A DNA stretch of 64,000 bases from Gordonia otitidis NBRC 100426 (GCF_000248075.1 NZ_BAFB01000065.1:62001-126000); one strand, 5' to 3'; counted from the stretch's first letter, positions 1-8,319 are shown. Translations and numbers: made by a program. Notes: a model not told the origin generated them from the sequence alone.

Positions 1-178
1 GCACCGAGTCGGCGTCGTTGACGTCCATGTCGACGGCGCTCACCTCGTCAGCCCATCCGTACTGCGCCAGTCGCTTCGGTGAGCGCGACGCGACGACGAC
101 GCCGTGGCCTTCGTCGAGAAGTGCTTGAACGAGTCGTGAGCCGACGTATCCCGTGGCGCCGGTTACCAATAGCCGCAT
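1..178 (-). CDS. NAD(P)-binding (NmrA/SDR-like) protein, N-terminal part, truncated by window edge
   Basis: Only the first 59 codons are inside the window and the rest lies to the left. The start ATG is at 178. The protein opens MRLLVTGATGYVGSRLVQAL, a Rossmann beta-alpha-beta with the GATGYVGS (GxxGxxG) dinucleotide-binding loop typical of atypical short-chain dehydrogenases of the NmrA/epimerase type. A later strand ending VVVASRS, where NADP specificity is often read, also fits. A TATCGT hexamer lies 7 bases before the ATG and no Shine-Dalgarno is visible, so the gene is probably leaderless. Substrate cannot be guessed from this fragment. Confidence 0.75.
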   Translation of the reverse strand, partial: MRLLVTGATGYVGSRLVQALLDEGHGVVVASRSPKRLAQYGWADEVSAVDMDVNDADSV

Positions 179-185
179 TTGCGCA

Positions 186-191
186 ACGATA
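186..191 (-). promoter_or_regulatory. -10 box (TATCGT) of a probable leaderless promoter
   Basis: TATCGT on the minus strand ends 7 bases before the ATG at 178, matching the TANNNT-N6-8-start arrangement of actinobacterial leaderless mRNAs. No ribosome binding site is present. No gene was seen between here and 285. Confidence 0.4.
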
Positions 192-284
192 GCGAGCGCC
201 GCAGGACGTGGCCCACTCGTGATTGCGTGGTCACGAGAACATCACGGTGATCTGTGCGTCGACGGGAGGGCACGCCGAGCGGCC

Positions 285-1253
285 TCAGGCGCGGCGGTAG
301 CGCTCGGCCAGGTGCAGGTGTCGCTGGGCGACTGCGCGACACTCGTCACGCAGCGCGGGGGGCTCGAGAACGGAGAAGTCTGCGTCGAACGCATGCAGCC
401 AGCGGGCGATGGAGGTGAGCGACGTGCTGTACAGGGTGAGATCACAACTCGATTGGTCGCCGAATTCTATTGTGCCCCAAGCATCGTCGACCATCGGCTC
501 GACGACGTCGAGCGGTGCGTGCACCCGGACACGCGCGGTCGCTGCCCGGTAAGCCGCACCGAGACTGCGTGCCAGGTACGCGGCAGCGCCTCCTTCCGGC
601 AGTTCGCGGGGTACGAAGCGCGCTCCGTTGGGGGTCTTCACCGTCATCCGGTCGACGCGAAATGAGCGCCAGTCGTCGCGATCGGGGTCCCAGGACACCA
701 GATACCACCGAGAACCCCTGCGCACCAGACGGTATGGTTCCACCTCCCGGCGACTGACGGTGCCGTCGCGGCGCTGATACTCGAAGCGGAGGTGCTCGGC
801 GCGATGGCATGCTGTCGCGATGTCGGACAGCACACCCGCGGCCACCTCCGTGTCGTTGCGTCCCAAGGGCAGGGAATCGAGGGTGAGGGCGTCGAGGCGG
901 TGTCGCAGACGTGAGGGCATCACCTGTCGCAACTTGGCGAGCGCTCCGGCGGAGGCTTCCGTCATGTCGCTGACCGCGGCGCTGGTGATGGCATTGAGAC
1001 CCAGTGCGACAGCGAGGACCTCTTGGTCGTCGAGCAGCAGCGGAGGCATCTCCGCTCCCGGTCCCAACCGGTAGCCGCCTCCCACGCCCACCGTCGAGTC
1101 GACCGGATATCCGAGGTCGCGCAGCTTGTCGACGTCGCGGCGCACCGTCCGCGTCGTGATGTTCAGGCGTTGCGCGAGGTCGTCGCCAGACCACTCCCGA
1201 CGCAGCTGGAGCAGGGACAACAGTTGGAGGAGGCGAGCCGACGAATCGAGCAT
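285..1253 (-). CDS. HTH-WYL domain transcriptional regulator
   Basis: This 322-residue protein has an N-terminal winged helix-turn-helix of the DeoR/HTH_11 type (residues about 5-60; the recognition region reads LNITTRTVRRDVDKLRDLGY). A central and C-terminal WYL region follows (SRREVEPYRLVRRGSRWYLVSWDP). WYL proteins are ligand-sensing regulators, often of stress or nucleic-acid-related genes. An upstream in-frame TTG at 1295 exists. I chose ATG 1253 because the family begins just before the LLQLL helix and because a GACAAT hexamer lies 6 bases before this ATG. An inverted repeat at 1275-1293 sits just upstream and may be its own operator. The target genes are unknown. Confidence 0.85.
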   Translation of the reverse strand: MLDSSARLLQLLSLLQLRREWSGDDLAQRLNITTRTVRRDVDKLRDLGYPVDSTVGVGGGYRLGPGAEMPPLLLDDQEVLAVALGLNAITSAAVSDMTEASAGALAKLRQVMPSRLRHRLDALTLDSLPLGRNDTEVAAGVLSDIATACHRAEHLRFEYQRRDGTVSRREVEPYRLVRRGSRWYLVSWDPDRDDWRSFRVDRMTVKTPNGARFVPRELPEGGAAAYLARSLGAAYRAATARVRVHAPLDVVEPMVDDAWGTIEFGDQSSCDLTLYSTSLTSIARWLHAFDADFSVLEPPALRDECRAVAQRHLHLAERYRRA

Positions 1254-1274
1254 GTGCTCATTGTCGCGCGTATC

Positions 1275-1293
1275 GCGGACAATTACGGTCCGC
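1275..1293 (-). promoter_or_regulatory. Inverted repeat, candidate operator of the WYL regulator
   Basis: GCGGAC and GTCCGC are perfect 6-bp arms around a 7-bp AT-richer spacer (AATTACG). The repeat covers the expected -35 region of the downstream minus-strand gene, whose candidate -10 (GACAAT) is at 1260-1265. The position suggests autoregulation. This is inference only. Confidence 0.4.
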
Positions 1294-1311
1294 AATCGCC
1301 ACCGCGTGGGA

Positions 1312-2304
1312 TCAGGCGGTGTGTCGGGTGAAGAACTGCCAGATCAGCGACGTAGCCGACAGCGAATTGCTCATGTATCCGCTCTCGGAGGGACTTCCCG
1401 TGGAGCCGGGCCACACGTGCGCGCCACCGTTGACGCGGTAGTGGGTGATCTCGTGACCCGACGCGGCACAGAACGGCCAGTCGACACGGGTGACGTACCT
1501 GGTCGCGGGGAATTCGAGCGGCGTCCCCACACAGCCGTCACGGGCCGCCCAGCCCGACAGCCAGTCCATCACCGGCAGGTACGCGCCGCCGTGGCGGACG
1601 CCGCCGTCGTAATGGATCGTCTGGTCAGCCGTCCCGTGAAAATCGATGATCGACGCGGGCGGCGCGCCGGCACAATCCGGTCGTCCGATGTCGTAGAACG
1701 CTCCACTCACGACCGCGTACGCGGCGAAGTCGCCGGACATGCGGCAGGCGAGCATGGCGACGAACCCGCCGCCGTTCGACCGACCGGCAGCATATGTGCG
1801 GTCCGGGTCCACGCACGCAGCAGCGCGCACCTCCCGCAGGATCGTCCTCGTGAACGCGATGTCGTCGGCGCGGGGCGACGAATACGGCGCGCCCTGCCAG
1901 GAGACGAGGTCGTCGGTGCCGCGCAGCCCGTCCGGATAGACGACGATCGCGGGAAGAGATGCCAGCCGCGTGAACCGGGCGAACGTCGCCGCAGGCTCGG
2001 CGTGACCGTGGAAGGCCAGGATCAAGGGATAGGGTGACCGTCCCGAGTACCCGGCCGGAACGTTGACGCTGTAACTCCGTTCGACGCCGTCGACGCGTGT
2101 CGTGTGTCTCGACGTTCCCTGGCCGAGCCGGTCGGTGGCCGCGCAGCCTGCGAGGTCGGCCACCTGCCGCTGCGGCGGCGCGCCGTGCGCGGCAGGAGGG
2201 GCCGCGAGAAGCGAGGCGACGAGGACGCAGAGGACCCCGGTCAGGACACCGACAACGGCGGAGGACAAGGTGCGCCTGGCACGGCGTCGGGCTGATCGCG
2301 GCAC
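1312..2304 (-). CDS. Secreted LpqC / feruloyl-esterase-like hydrolase (PHB depolymerase family)
   Basis: A 330-residue alpha/beta hydrolase with an arginine-rich N terminus, a hydrophobic stretch (about residues 13-36) and an Ala-rich cleavage region near AHGA, so it is a likely Sec or Tat export substrate. The oxyanion-side motif AFHGHAE (about 97-103) is followed by the nucleophile elbow GRSNGG (Ser176). The acid is probably Asp227 in FHGTADQT and the base His296 in GGAHVWPG. This is the arrangement of the esterase_phb family, which includes polyhydroxybutyrate depolymerases, acetylxylan and feruloyl esterases and mycobacterial LpqC. There is no lipobox, so it is probably a soluble secreted enzyme. 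The neighbouring divergent gene is also a secreted carbohydrate-active enzyme. The actual ester substrate is not known. Confidence 0.85.
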   Translation of the reverse strand: MPRSARRRARRTLSSAVVGVLTGVLCVLVASLLAAPPAAHGAPPQRQVADLAGCAATDRLGQGTSRHTTRVDGVERSYSVNVPAGYSGRSPYPLILAFHGHAEPAATFARFTRLASLPAIVVYPDGLRGTDDLVSWQGAPYSSPRADDIAFTRTILREVRAAACVDPDRTYAAGRSNGGGFVAMLACRMSGDFAAYAVVSGAFYDIGRPDCAGAPPASIIDFHGTADQTIHYDGGVRHGGAYLPVMDWLSGWAARDGCVGTPLEFPATRYVTRVDWPFCAASGHEITHYRVNGGAHVWPGSTGSPSESGYMSNSLSATSLIWQFFTRHTA

Positions 2305-2413
2305 CCGGCAAGACTAGTGGGTGCGGCCGTCGACGGTGACGTGACCGCGCCGATCGCCGTGCACTCGCGGCGAATCGGCGGTACGTCGCGTCTACATTTG
2401 CGATGCTTGGCCC

Positions 2414-3823
2414 ATGTCGGGTGATGCGTACGACGCCGGGTCCGCGCCCAACCCGACCCCGAGTCGGCACCAGACCAGGGCATCCACGCCAGTGGCGGCG
2501 GTCGTCGTCGCCGCGCTCGTCGCCCTCGCCGCCGCTTTCGTGCTCCCCGCGCGGGCCGACGCAGCGCCGTCGGGGCACGTGAGCTCCCGGGGTCTCCCGC
2601 CGGGGTTCCTGTGGGGTGTGTCGTCGTCGGGTTTCCAGTCTGAGGGGATGGACCCCGGGGGTCTGCACGCGGGAGGCCGGCTTCCCGACAGCAACTGGAG
2701 CAGGTACGTGGCCGCGGGTAAGACAGATGACGCTGTGGGCTCGTCCGTCGACTTCCGCCACCGCTATCGCTCCGACATCGCGCTCGCGAGGTCTCTCGGC
2801 GTGAGGGTCTATCGCGTCTCGGTCGAATGGGCGCGCATCGAACCGAGGCCGGGGGTGATCGACCGCCGCGAACTCGCCTACTACGACGAGATGATCGGCG
2901 CGATCGTGAGTGCAGGCATGCGCCCGATGATCACACTCGACCACTGGGTCTATCCGGGCTGGATCGCCGCGCGTGGCGGGTGGGCCGTTGCCTCGACACC
3001 GACGGCGTGGTTGCACAACGCGCGATTCGTCGTCGACCGGTATGCGCGATACGACCCGCTGTGGATCACGATCAACGAGCCTGAGGTCTACATCCTGAAC
3101 GAGGTCCGCATGGGCGGACTACCCGCGACGGCGAGTGCGGCCATGCGGAACAGGCTCGTCGAGGTGCACACGTCGATCTACCGATACATCCACCAACGGC
3201 AGCCCGGTGCCCTGGTGTCGACGAACATCGCCTACGTCCCGACGGTCGAACCGATCCTCGACGCCGCGTTCGTCGACCTGGTGCGTTCGTCACTGGACTT
3301 CATCGGGCTCGACTACTACTACTCGGCCTCGGTCACCGACCTCGGCGCGATCAACGCCGCAACCGGAAAGCCGTGGAAGGCGCCACTATCCGCCGACGGC
3401 ATCTACTACTCGTTGCGCGACCTCGCGCGCCGCTTCCCCGGCACACCGCTCTATGTAGTCGAAACGGGCATGCCGACCGAGAACGGTGGCCCGCGGCGTG
3501 ACGGCTACCGCCGCGGCGATCACCTCCGCGACCTCGTGTACTGGGTCACGCGGGCATATGCCGACGGATACCCGGTCATGGGGTTCAACTACTGGAGCCT
3601 CACCGACAACTACGAATGGGGTTCGTACACACCGCGATTCGGCTTGTACACCGTCGACGTCAAGACGGATCCGACGCTGCGTCGGCAACCTACCGACGCA
3701 GTGGCCGCCTATCGGGAGGTCACCGCACACAACGGGGTAGGGGCGGCGTACCGTCCGACTCGGCCCGCCCAGTGGTGCTCACTGGCAGCCGCGCCTGCGA
3801 GCTGTACCCAGCCGGTGCGCTGA
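2414..3823 (+). CDS. Secreted glycoside hydrolase family 1 (beta-glycosidase)
   Basis: A 469-residue protein with an N-terminal hydrophobic export segment (about residues 26-45) followed by a GH1 barrel starting GFLWGVSSSGFQSEG. The acid/base glutamate is E222 in TINEPEV and the nucleophile is E350 in VVETGMPTENG. The aglycone/glycone-site tryptophans appear in FNYWSLTDNYEW. GH1 enzymes are retaining beta-glycosidases and are usually cytoplasmic. The export signal here is unusual for bacteria and suggests action on an external glycoside. A TACATT hexamer lies 15 bases before the ATG and there is no Shine-Dalgarno, so the leader would be very short. The gene is divergent from the secreted esterase, with about 110 bp between the starts. 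Confidence 0.88.
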   Translation: MSGDAYDAGSAPNPTPSRHQTRASTPVAAVVVAALVALAAAFVLPARADAAPSGHVSSRGLPPGFLWGVSSSGFQSEGMDPGGLHAGGRLPDSNWSRYVAAGKTDDAVGSSVDFRHRYRSDIALARSLGVRVYRVSVEWARIEPRPGVIDRRELAYYDEMIGAIVSAGMRPMITLDHWVYPGWIAARGGWAVASTPTAWLHNARFVVDRYARYDPLWITINEPEVYILNEVRMGGLPATASAAMRNRLVEVHTSIYRYIHQRQPGALVSTNIAYVPTVEPILDAAFVDLVRSSLDFIGLDYYYSASVTDLGAINAATGKPWKAPLSADGIYYSLRDLARRFPGTPLYVVETGMPTENGGPRRDGYRRGDHLRDLVYWVTRAYADGYPVMGFNYWSLTDNYEWGSYTPRFGLYTVDVKTDPTLRRQPTDAVAAYREVTAHNGVGAAYRPTRPAQWCSLAAAPASCTQPVR

Positions 3824-3863
3824 CCGACCCGCCGGACCTGCCGAAGACCGACACGCTCGAGAA

Positions 3864-3910
3864 CCGAGACAGACGCACAGCCGAGACAGACGCACGACCG
3901 AGACACCGGA
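3864..3910 (+). repeat. 17-bp direct tandem repeat, about 2.7 copies
   Basis: The unit CCGAGACAGACGCACRR occurs at 3864-3880 and 3881-3897, and a third partial copy starts at 3898. It lies between the GH1 gene and the Shine-Dalgarno (GGAGG) of the next gene, so it would be in that gene's leader. Its role is unknown. Confidence 0.6.
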
Positions 3911-3920
3911 GGGTGAACAC

Positions 3921-4748
3921 ATGGCACACACAGTCGTCGACAAGGACGCGATCACGTCCGCGCTGATCGCGGAATGGTCTGTGCTTCGCGCACTCGCGGG
4001 GCAGCTGACCGACGAACAATGGTCAGCGCCGTCGGTGCTGCCGGGCTGGACCAATGCCGACATCGTCGCCCACATCATCGGCACCGAGAGCATGCTCGAC
4101 GGTCGCGATGTCGCGGCCGCCGACGACATCGCCGATCGGGAACACGTCAAGAATCCGATCGGCGAACTCAACGAACGCTGGGCCGACCACTTCCGGGCCC
4201 GCCCGCGCCCGGAGGTGCTCGCCGCGCTCGACGACATCATCGAAACACGGACCGCCGCGCTGACGGCGATGTCGCCGGAGGAGTTCGAGGCGGACGCCGT
4301 CACACCTGCCGGGCCGGACACCTACGGACGTTTCATGCGCATCCGCGTGTTCGACTGCTGGATACACGAGATCGATCTGCGCGACGCCCTCGCAGACGGC
4401 TCCACTCCGACCGATCCGGCGTCTGCGGACGCGGCGCTCGAGGAGATCTCCTCATCGCTCCCGTTCGTGGTGGGCAAGCGGGCGTCGGCGCCGGCGGGCA
4501 GCACCGTCCGATTCGAGATCACCGGGCTCGCACCTCGTGACGTACGGATCGCTGTGGATGGACGCGCAACGCTCGTCGAGTCGTTCGCTGACGGCGACGA
4601 CGCGGCGGACCTGACCCTGCGCGTCGACGGTGTCGAGCTGGCCCGACTCGTGGGAGGACGCCGCGACGCCGATCCCGGCGCTGTCGAGGTCATCGGCGAC
4701 GAAGCCCTTGGCAAGGCCGTGATCGACCGACTCGACTACGTGATCTGA
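3921..4748 (+). CDS. Maleylpyruvate isomerase family mycothiol-dependent enzyme (TIGR03083/DinB-like)
   Basis: A 275-residue protein with an N-terminal DinB-like four-helix bundle. The segment LTDEQWSAPSVLPGWTNADI followed by VAHIIGTE is the MDMPI_N signature, whose histidines bind a divalent metal. A C-terminal alpha/beta domain (about 190-275) ends in the MDMPI_C pattern. Members use or are thought to use mycothiol, the thiol of actinobacteria. Some isomerise maleylpyruvate, but most are of unknown function. GGAGG precedes the ATG by 9 bases. The gene stands alone between the GH1 gene and a convergent methyltransferase-fold gene. The intergenic stretch that follows (4749-4876) shows only a weak ACTGT-N7-ACAGT inverted repeat. 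Confidence 0.8.
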   Translation: MAHTVVDKDAITSALIAEWSVLRALAGQLTDEQWSAPSVLPGWTNADIVAHIIGTESMLDGRDVAAADDIADREHVKNPIGELNERWADHFRARPRPEVLAALDDIIETRTAALTAMSPEEFEADAVTPAGPDTYGRFMRIRVFDCWIHEIDLRDALADGSTPTDPASADAALEEISSSLPFVVGKRASAPAGSTVRFEITGLAPRDVRIAVDGRATLVESFADGDDAADLTLRVDGVELARLVGGRRDADPGAVEVIGDEALGKAVIDRLDYVI

Positions 4749-4876
4749 CCTGGCGAACTCATGTTCGATACGTCTTCGGGATCGCACATTCGACGATTCT
4801 CGGTGCGCAACAAACTGTCATTCAAACAGTCGATTCCGAGGGTATCGGCCACACATCTGGTGTGCCGTGGCGCACA

Positions 4877-5689
4877 TCATTCGGGATCGTGAAGGTATCT
4901 TCCGCGTCCGAACCGCCGTGCTTCGCTACCAGCAATCGTTCTCGCAGGCAGTGGATCGCTGAGTAGCGTGCGGACCAATGCCGCAGAGGGGCCGAGATCG
5001 TCGTCGCTGCCCACCACGACGACGTTGCCTGTGCGTCGACCCTTGAGCATCGACGGGTCGGCGATCAGCATCACGTGGGCGAAGACCTCGGCGACCGCAG
5101 CGGCATCGGCCCGCACCAGCTCGAGGGTGCTGGCATCGCCACAATTGGCGAGATAGAGCCCGCCGGGTGTGAGCACCCGCTTGACCGCGCTGACGAACTC
5201 GACCGTCGTCAGATGTGACGGCGTACGCGCATCGGAGAACGCGTCCCGGACGACCACGTCGCGCGAGCCTTCTGTCAGCGACTCGGTCACCGCGCGCGCG
5301 TCCCCGACACGGATGCGCAGCAGCGGTGCGCGCGGAAGGTCGAACCATTCGCGCACCAGGCGGGCCAGTTCGGCGTCGACTTCCACGGCGACCTGCCTCG
5401 CTCGCGGATAGCGGGCGGCCAGCGTGCGGGGGAGTGCGCATGCGGCACCGCCGAGGTGCAGAACCCGCAGCTGCGTCGAGGTGTCGGGATATCGGTCGTC
5501 GATCACCGCGGCCATCTGGCGGAGGTACTCGAAGTCGAGAGCCAGCGGGTCGTCGGGATGGATGTGTGAGCTGTGTGTTCCGTTGATCAGGAGCAACCAG
5601 CCGCCGGAGATCGGGTCGGTGATCACTTCGGCGGTGCCGGTGTCGATCGGGTGGCTACCCGGGGCGGGCGTCGGGCGCGGCTTGGCCAT
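4877..5689 (-). CDS. Spermidine synthase-like methyltransferase-fold protein
   Basis: A 270-residue protein. The Rossmann-fold start LRVLHLGGAACALPRTLAAR resembles the cofactor-binding loop of spermidine synthases, and the later VAVEVDAELARLVREWF contains the acidic residue at the end of strand 2. RIRVGDARA and VVVRDAFSDARTPSHLTT follow, the region where true spermidine synthases carry catalytic acidic residues. It lacks the membrane helices of the fused actinobacterial forms. I chose ATG 5689 over an upstream in-frame start because TATCGT lies exactly 6 bases ahead of it. The gene is divergent from cobD. Actual aminopropyltransferase activity is doubtful; it may be an uncharacterised class I methyltransferase-like enzyme. 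Confidence 0.78.
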   Translation of the reverse strand: MAKPRPTPAPGSHPIDTGTAEVITDPISGGWLLLINGTHSSHIHPDDPLALDFEYLRQMAAVIDDRYPDTSTQLRVLHLGGAACALPRTLAARYPRARQVAVEVDAELARLVREWFDLPRAPLLRIRVGDARAVTESLTEGSRDVVVRDAFSDARTPSHLTTVEFVSAVKRVLTPGGLYLANCGDASTLELVRADAAAVAEVFAHVMLIADPSMLKGRRTGNVVVVGSDDDLGPSAALVRTLLSDPLPARTIAGSEARRFGRGRYLHDPE

Positions 5690-5695
5690 GCACTG

Positions 5696-5705
5696 ACGAT
5701 ACGAT
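5696..5705. promoter_or_regulatory. Overlapping divergent -10 boxes of two leaderless promoters
   Basis: The ten bases ACGATACGAT contain TATCGT on the minus strand (5696-5701), ending 6 bases before ATG 5689, and TACGAT on the plus strand (5700-5705), ending 6 bases before GTG 5712. The two boxes share two bases, so RNA polymerase should not be able to open both at once. Confidence 0.5.
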
Positions 5706-5711
5706 CGCGCG

Positions 5712-6740
5712 GTGCTCGCCGTCCGACCCAGGCCCCTCACGCGAATCGGTCAGCTCCGACGCCCCCGGTCCGCGACGCTCGACGTACCGCTGGGACTCGG
5801 GCTCGGCTACGTTCTCGACCGTGCGCTCGGCGACCCGCGCCGGTGGCATCCGGTTGCCGGCCTCGGCCGCATGATCGGCGGGCTCGAGCGGCGTGGGTAC
5901 GCCGATTCGACGGCGGCGGGCGTGGTGTTCGCCCTGACGTCGATCTGTGCGGCGACGGGCGCGGGGTCAGGTGCCGATCGGTTGGCGAGGCGCTGCGACT
6001 CGTCGACGCTGCGCATTGCGCTCGTTGCCGCGACCACGTGGTCGGTGCTCGGCGGCACCACGCTCAACCGTGTCGGGCTCGAGGTGGCCCACAGTCTGTC
6101 CGCCGGCGACGTCGATGCCGCTCGCGCTCTCGTACCGAGCCTGTGCGGACGTGATCCCGAGGCACTCGACACCGCCGGAATCGTGCGCGCCGCAGTCGAA
6201 TCGATCGCCGAGAACACCTCGGATGCCGCCGTGGCGCCGTTGTGCTGGGGTGCGGTAGCAGGTGTGCCGGGGCTGATCGCGTATCGAACCATCAACACAC
6301 TCGACTCGATGGTCGGTTACCGCAACGACAGATATCGACGCTTCGGCTGGGCGTCGGCACGGCTCGACGATCTCGCCAACGTCGTGCCGGCTCGTCTGGC
6401 CGCCGTGCTGATCATTCTGCTGGGACCCGACCGTGTCGGCGCGAGACGCGCGTGGCAGCGCGACGCCGCGGCCCACCCGAGTCCGAACGCCGGGGTCGTC
6501 GAATCGTCGTTCGCCGGTGCACTCGGTCTGCGACTCGGCGGTCTGACCGTGTACCCGCACGGTGTCGAAGACCGCCCCACACTGGGCGACGGTCGCGTTC
6601 CCGAGGTCGCCGACCTGTATTCGACGACGCGCCTGTCCCATCGCGTGCAGGACGGTGCGCTGGTGTCCTCCGTGGTGGTGGCGTTCGTGATTGGCGTGGT
6701 GCGCGCACGCCGCGACGCTATCCGCCGTAGCGCTGCGTGA
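5712..6740 (+). CDS. cobD: Adenosylcobinamide-phosphate synthase CobD/CbiB
   Basis: A 342-residue integral membrane protein that amidates adenosylcobyric acid with (R)-1-amino-2-propanol O-phosphate in late cobalamin synthesis. Family signatures are visible: LDRALGDPRRWHPVAGLGRMI near residues 35-55, ESIAENTSDAAVAPLCWG and the following GVPGLIAYRTINTLDSMVGY near 160-200, and AHPSPNAGVVESSFAGALG near 260. Several hydrophobic segments fit the expected membrane helices. The GTG start follows TACGAT by 6 bases. Its last 23 bases overlap the 3' end of the convergent SURF1 gene. A CobC-like aminotransferase about 2.4 kb downstream may supply the aminopropanol phosphate, and cobU-cobT and cobS lie about 40 kb further on. 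Confidence 0.93.
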   Translation: MLAVRPRPLTRIGQLRRPRSATLDVPLGLGLGYVLDRALGDPRRWHPVAGLGRMIGGLERRGYADSTAAGVVFALTSICAATGAGSGADRLARRCDSSTLRIALVAATTWSVLGGTTLNRVGLEVAHSLSAGDVDAARALVPSLCGRDPEALDTAGIVRAAVESIAENTSDAAVAPLCWGAVAGVPGLIAYRTINTLDSMVGYRNDRYRRFGWASARLDDLANVVPARLAAVLIILLGPDRVGARRAWQRDAAAHPSPNAGVVESSFAGALGLRLGGLTVYPHGVEDRPTLGDGRVPEVADLYSTTRLSHRVQDGALVSSVVVAFVIGVVRARRDAIRRSAA

Positions 6741-7740
6741 GCTTGTCACGCACGTCGGCCGGTGCGTGATCGGTGTCAGGACCCAACCCGATCCGCGACG
6801 AGTCGTGGTCGACGGCGTCGTCGGCGATGGTGTCGCCGCGCAGCTCGGCCCGCAGCCGTTTCCGGCGAGCAGCGCGGTCGGAGGTGGCCGCCGACGTGAT
6901 CGACGCCGCGCGACCCGACGCCGTCTCGGCCGCCTCTGCGGAGTCGGCGCGGTCGGCGGTGGCCGACGATGCGGTCTGGGGCGTGACGGCCGTACCGGCA
7001 CGTGCACGTCGACGTTGCCTCACCTCGGCGTAGATGAAGTAACCAGCTCCCAGCGGAGCCATGATGCCGAACGCGAGCCACTGCAGCCCATACGACAGGT
7101 AGGGGCCGGAGTCGAGCTGGGGCAGCGGTATCTCGCCGAGCGCCCCCGGTTGGTTCGGCGAGATCTGGATGTAGAACGGATCCATCGCCGTCGTCGTGGC
7201 ACGCGACAGCTCGGTGGGATCGATCGTGTACATCGACAGGGCGCCGTCGACCGTTGCCGCACCGCGCCCCGGCGTCGTGCCCTCGCTCGCCCTGATCCGA
7301 CCGTCGATCGTCACCTGCCCCGCAGGCGGTGCCGGAACGGCGGGCGTCTGACCTTGCTCGGGCCGCACGTACCCGCGGTCGATGACGAGCACCCTGTCCG
7401 ACCCCGCGACCCGGAAGGGCGTGAGGACCTCGATCGCCGGACGCTCGTCGACCGAGCGCAACCGGACGAGCGCCTGTTTGTCGGTGAGGAACGTCCCGGT
7501 GATGTGCACTTCACGCCACTCCGTGTCGGACCGGAATCCGCTGCCGGCAGGTGCGACCGAGGCCAGTGGCACCGGTGCTATCGACACGGCCTGCTCGATG
7601 AGATGGTTGCGCTCACTGGTTCTGCTGTTCTTGCCCAACTGCCACGGGGCGAGGATGGAGAAGCACAGTGCCGCGAATGCCACGACCACGACCGCCAGGG
7701 CTATCCACCCAGGTCGCAGGAATGTCCGCAGAACGCGCAT
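6718..7740 (-). CDS. SURF1 family cytochrome oxidase assembly protein
   Basis: A 340-residue protein with a first membrane helix at about 11-31 (GWIALAVVVVAFAALC) followed by the SURF1 segment LAPWQLGK. A periplasmic domain follows, and a second helix around 240-260 ends in GAGYFIYAEVRQ. This two-helix topology is typical of SURF1 proteins, which help insert heme a into subunit I of aa3-type oxidase. The C-terminal tail of about 80 residues is charged and low in complexity (TASSATADRADSAEAAETAS) and is probably disordered. The start ATG follows TACCGT by 6 bases, so it is probably leaderless. The matching oxidase subunits ctaC, ctaF and ctaE are in the same window at 55-63.6 kb. Confidence 0.88.
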   Translation of the reverse strand: MRVLRTFLRPGWIALAVVVVAFAALCFSILAPWQLGKNSRTSERNHLIEQAVSIAPVPLASVAPAGSGFRSDTEWREVHITGTFLTDKQALVRLRSVDERPAIEVLTPFRVAGSDRVLVIDRGYVRPEQGQTPAVPAPPAGQVTIDGRIRASEGTTPGRGAATVDGALSMYTIDPTELSRATTTAMDPFYIQISPNQPGALGEIPLPQLDSGPYLSYGLQWLAFGIMAPLGAGYFIYAEVRQRRRARAGTAVTPQTASSATADRADSAEAAETASGRAASITSAATSDRAARRKRLRAELRGDTIADDAVDHDSSRIGLGPDTDHAPADVRDKLTQRYGG

Positions 7741-7746
7741 GCATCA

Positions 7747-7752
7747 ACGGTA
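7747..7752 (-). promoter_or_regulatory. -10 box (TACCGT) of SURF1 gene
   Basis: TACCGT on the minus strand ends 6 bases before ATG 7740, with no ribosome binding site between. This matches a leaderless promoter. Confidence 0.4.
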
Positions 7753-7836
7753 CCGAGCTGACGCGGCTGGATGTCGTGCTGGTCGCCTTTTCTGATCACA
7801 CCCACGACGGGTCTGTGGTCGTCGCCGGTGCGGTGC

Positions 7837-8319
7837 TCACGGCCGGTCGTCGGCCAGGCGTTCGGTGACCCACGCCAACATGCCGGGCACAGCGGCCTCG
7901 ATCTGTTGGCGGGTGAGGGCGAAATCATCCTGGGTGCCGTAGTACGGATCGGCGACGTCGAGGTCGTCGCCCGCATCAGGGTCGAAGCTGCGCAGCAGAC
8001 GGACGCGATCGCCGAGCCGTTTGCGTTCGAGATCTCTGGCATGGCCCGAATCCATGGCGACGAGCAGGTCGGCGTCGAAGTCGTCGGGTGCGAGCTGGGC
8101 CGCGGTGTGCGCGTCGGAGTAGCCGTGACCGAGCAACTCGGTGCGTGCGCGATTGTCCGCCGGCTCGCCGACATGCCAACTGCTCGTGCCGCGGCTGGTC
8201 ACGCGCACCTGCTCGGAGAGCCCGGCGTCGTCGATGGCCGACCGGAAGATGTTCTGGGCCATCGGGGAGCGACAGATGTTACCGGTGCACACGAAACAAA
8301 CGTGTAGTTGATCAGACAC
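7837..8319 (-). CDS. ptpA: Low-molecular-weight protein tyrosine phosphatase, PtpA-like
   Basis: A 160-residue phosphatase. The P-loop CVCTGNICRSP (family CX5R(S/T)) lies at the N terminus, with nucleophile Cys11 and Arg17. The general-acid aspartate is in DPYYG. The paired tyrosines in DPYYG match Tyr128/129 of M. tuberculosis PtpA, which are known phosphorylation targets of PtkA. I chose GTG 8319, with GAGG 6-8 bases upstream, over an in-frame GTG at 8331. Either start overlaps the end of the upstream HAD gene, so the two are translationally coupled. The order HAD (PtkA), then PtpA, then SURF1 matches Rv2232-Rv2234-Rv2235. Confidence 0.88.
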   Translation of the reverse strand: MSDQLHVCFVCTGNICRSPMAQNIFRSAIDDAGLSEQVRVTSRGTSSWHVGEPADNRARTELLGHGYSDAHTAAQLAPDDFDADLLVAMDSGHARDLERKRLGDRVRLLRSFDPDAGDDLDVADPYYGTQDDFALTRQQIEAAVPGMLAWVTERLADDRP

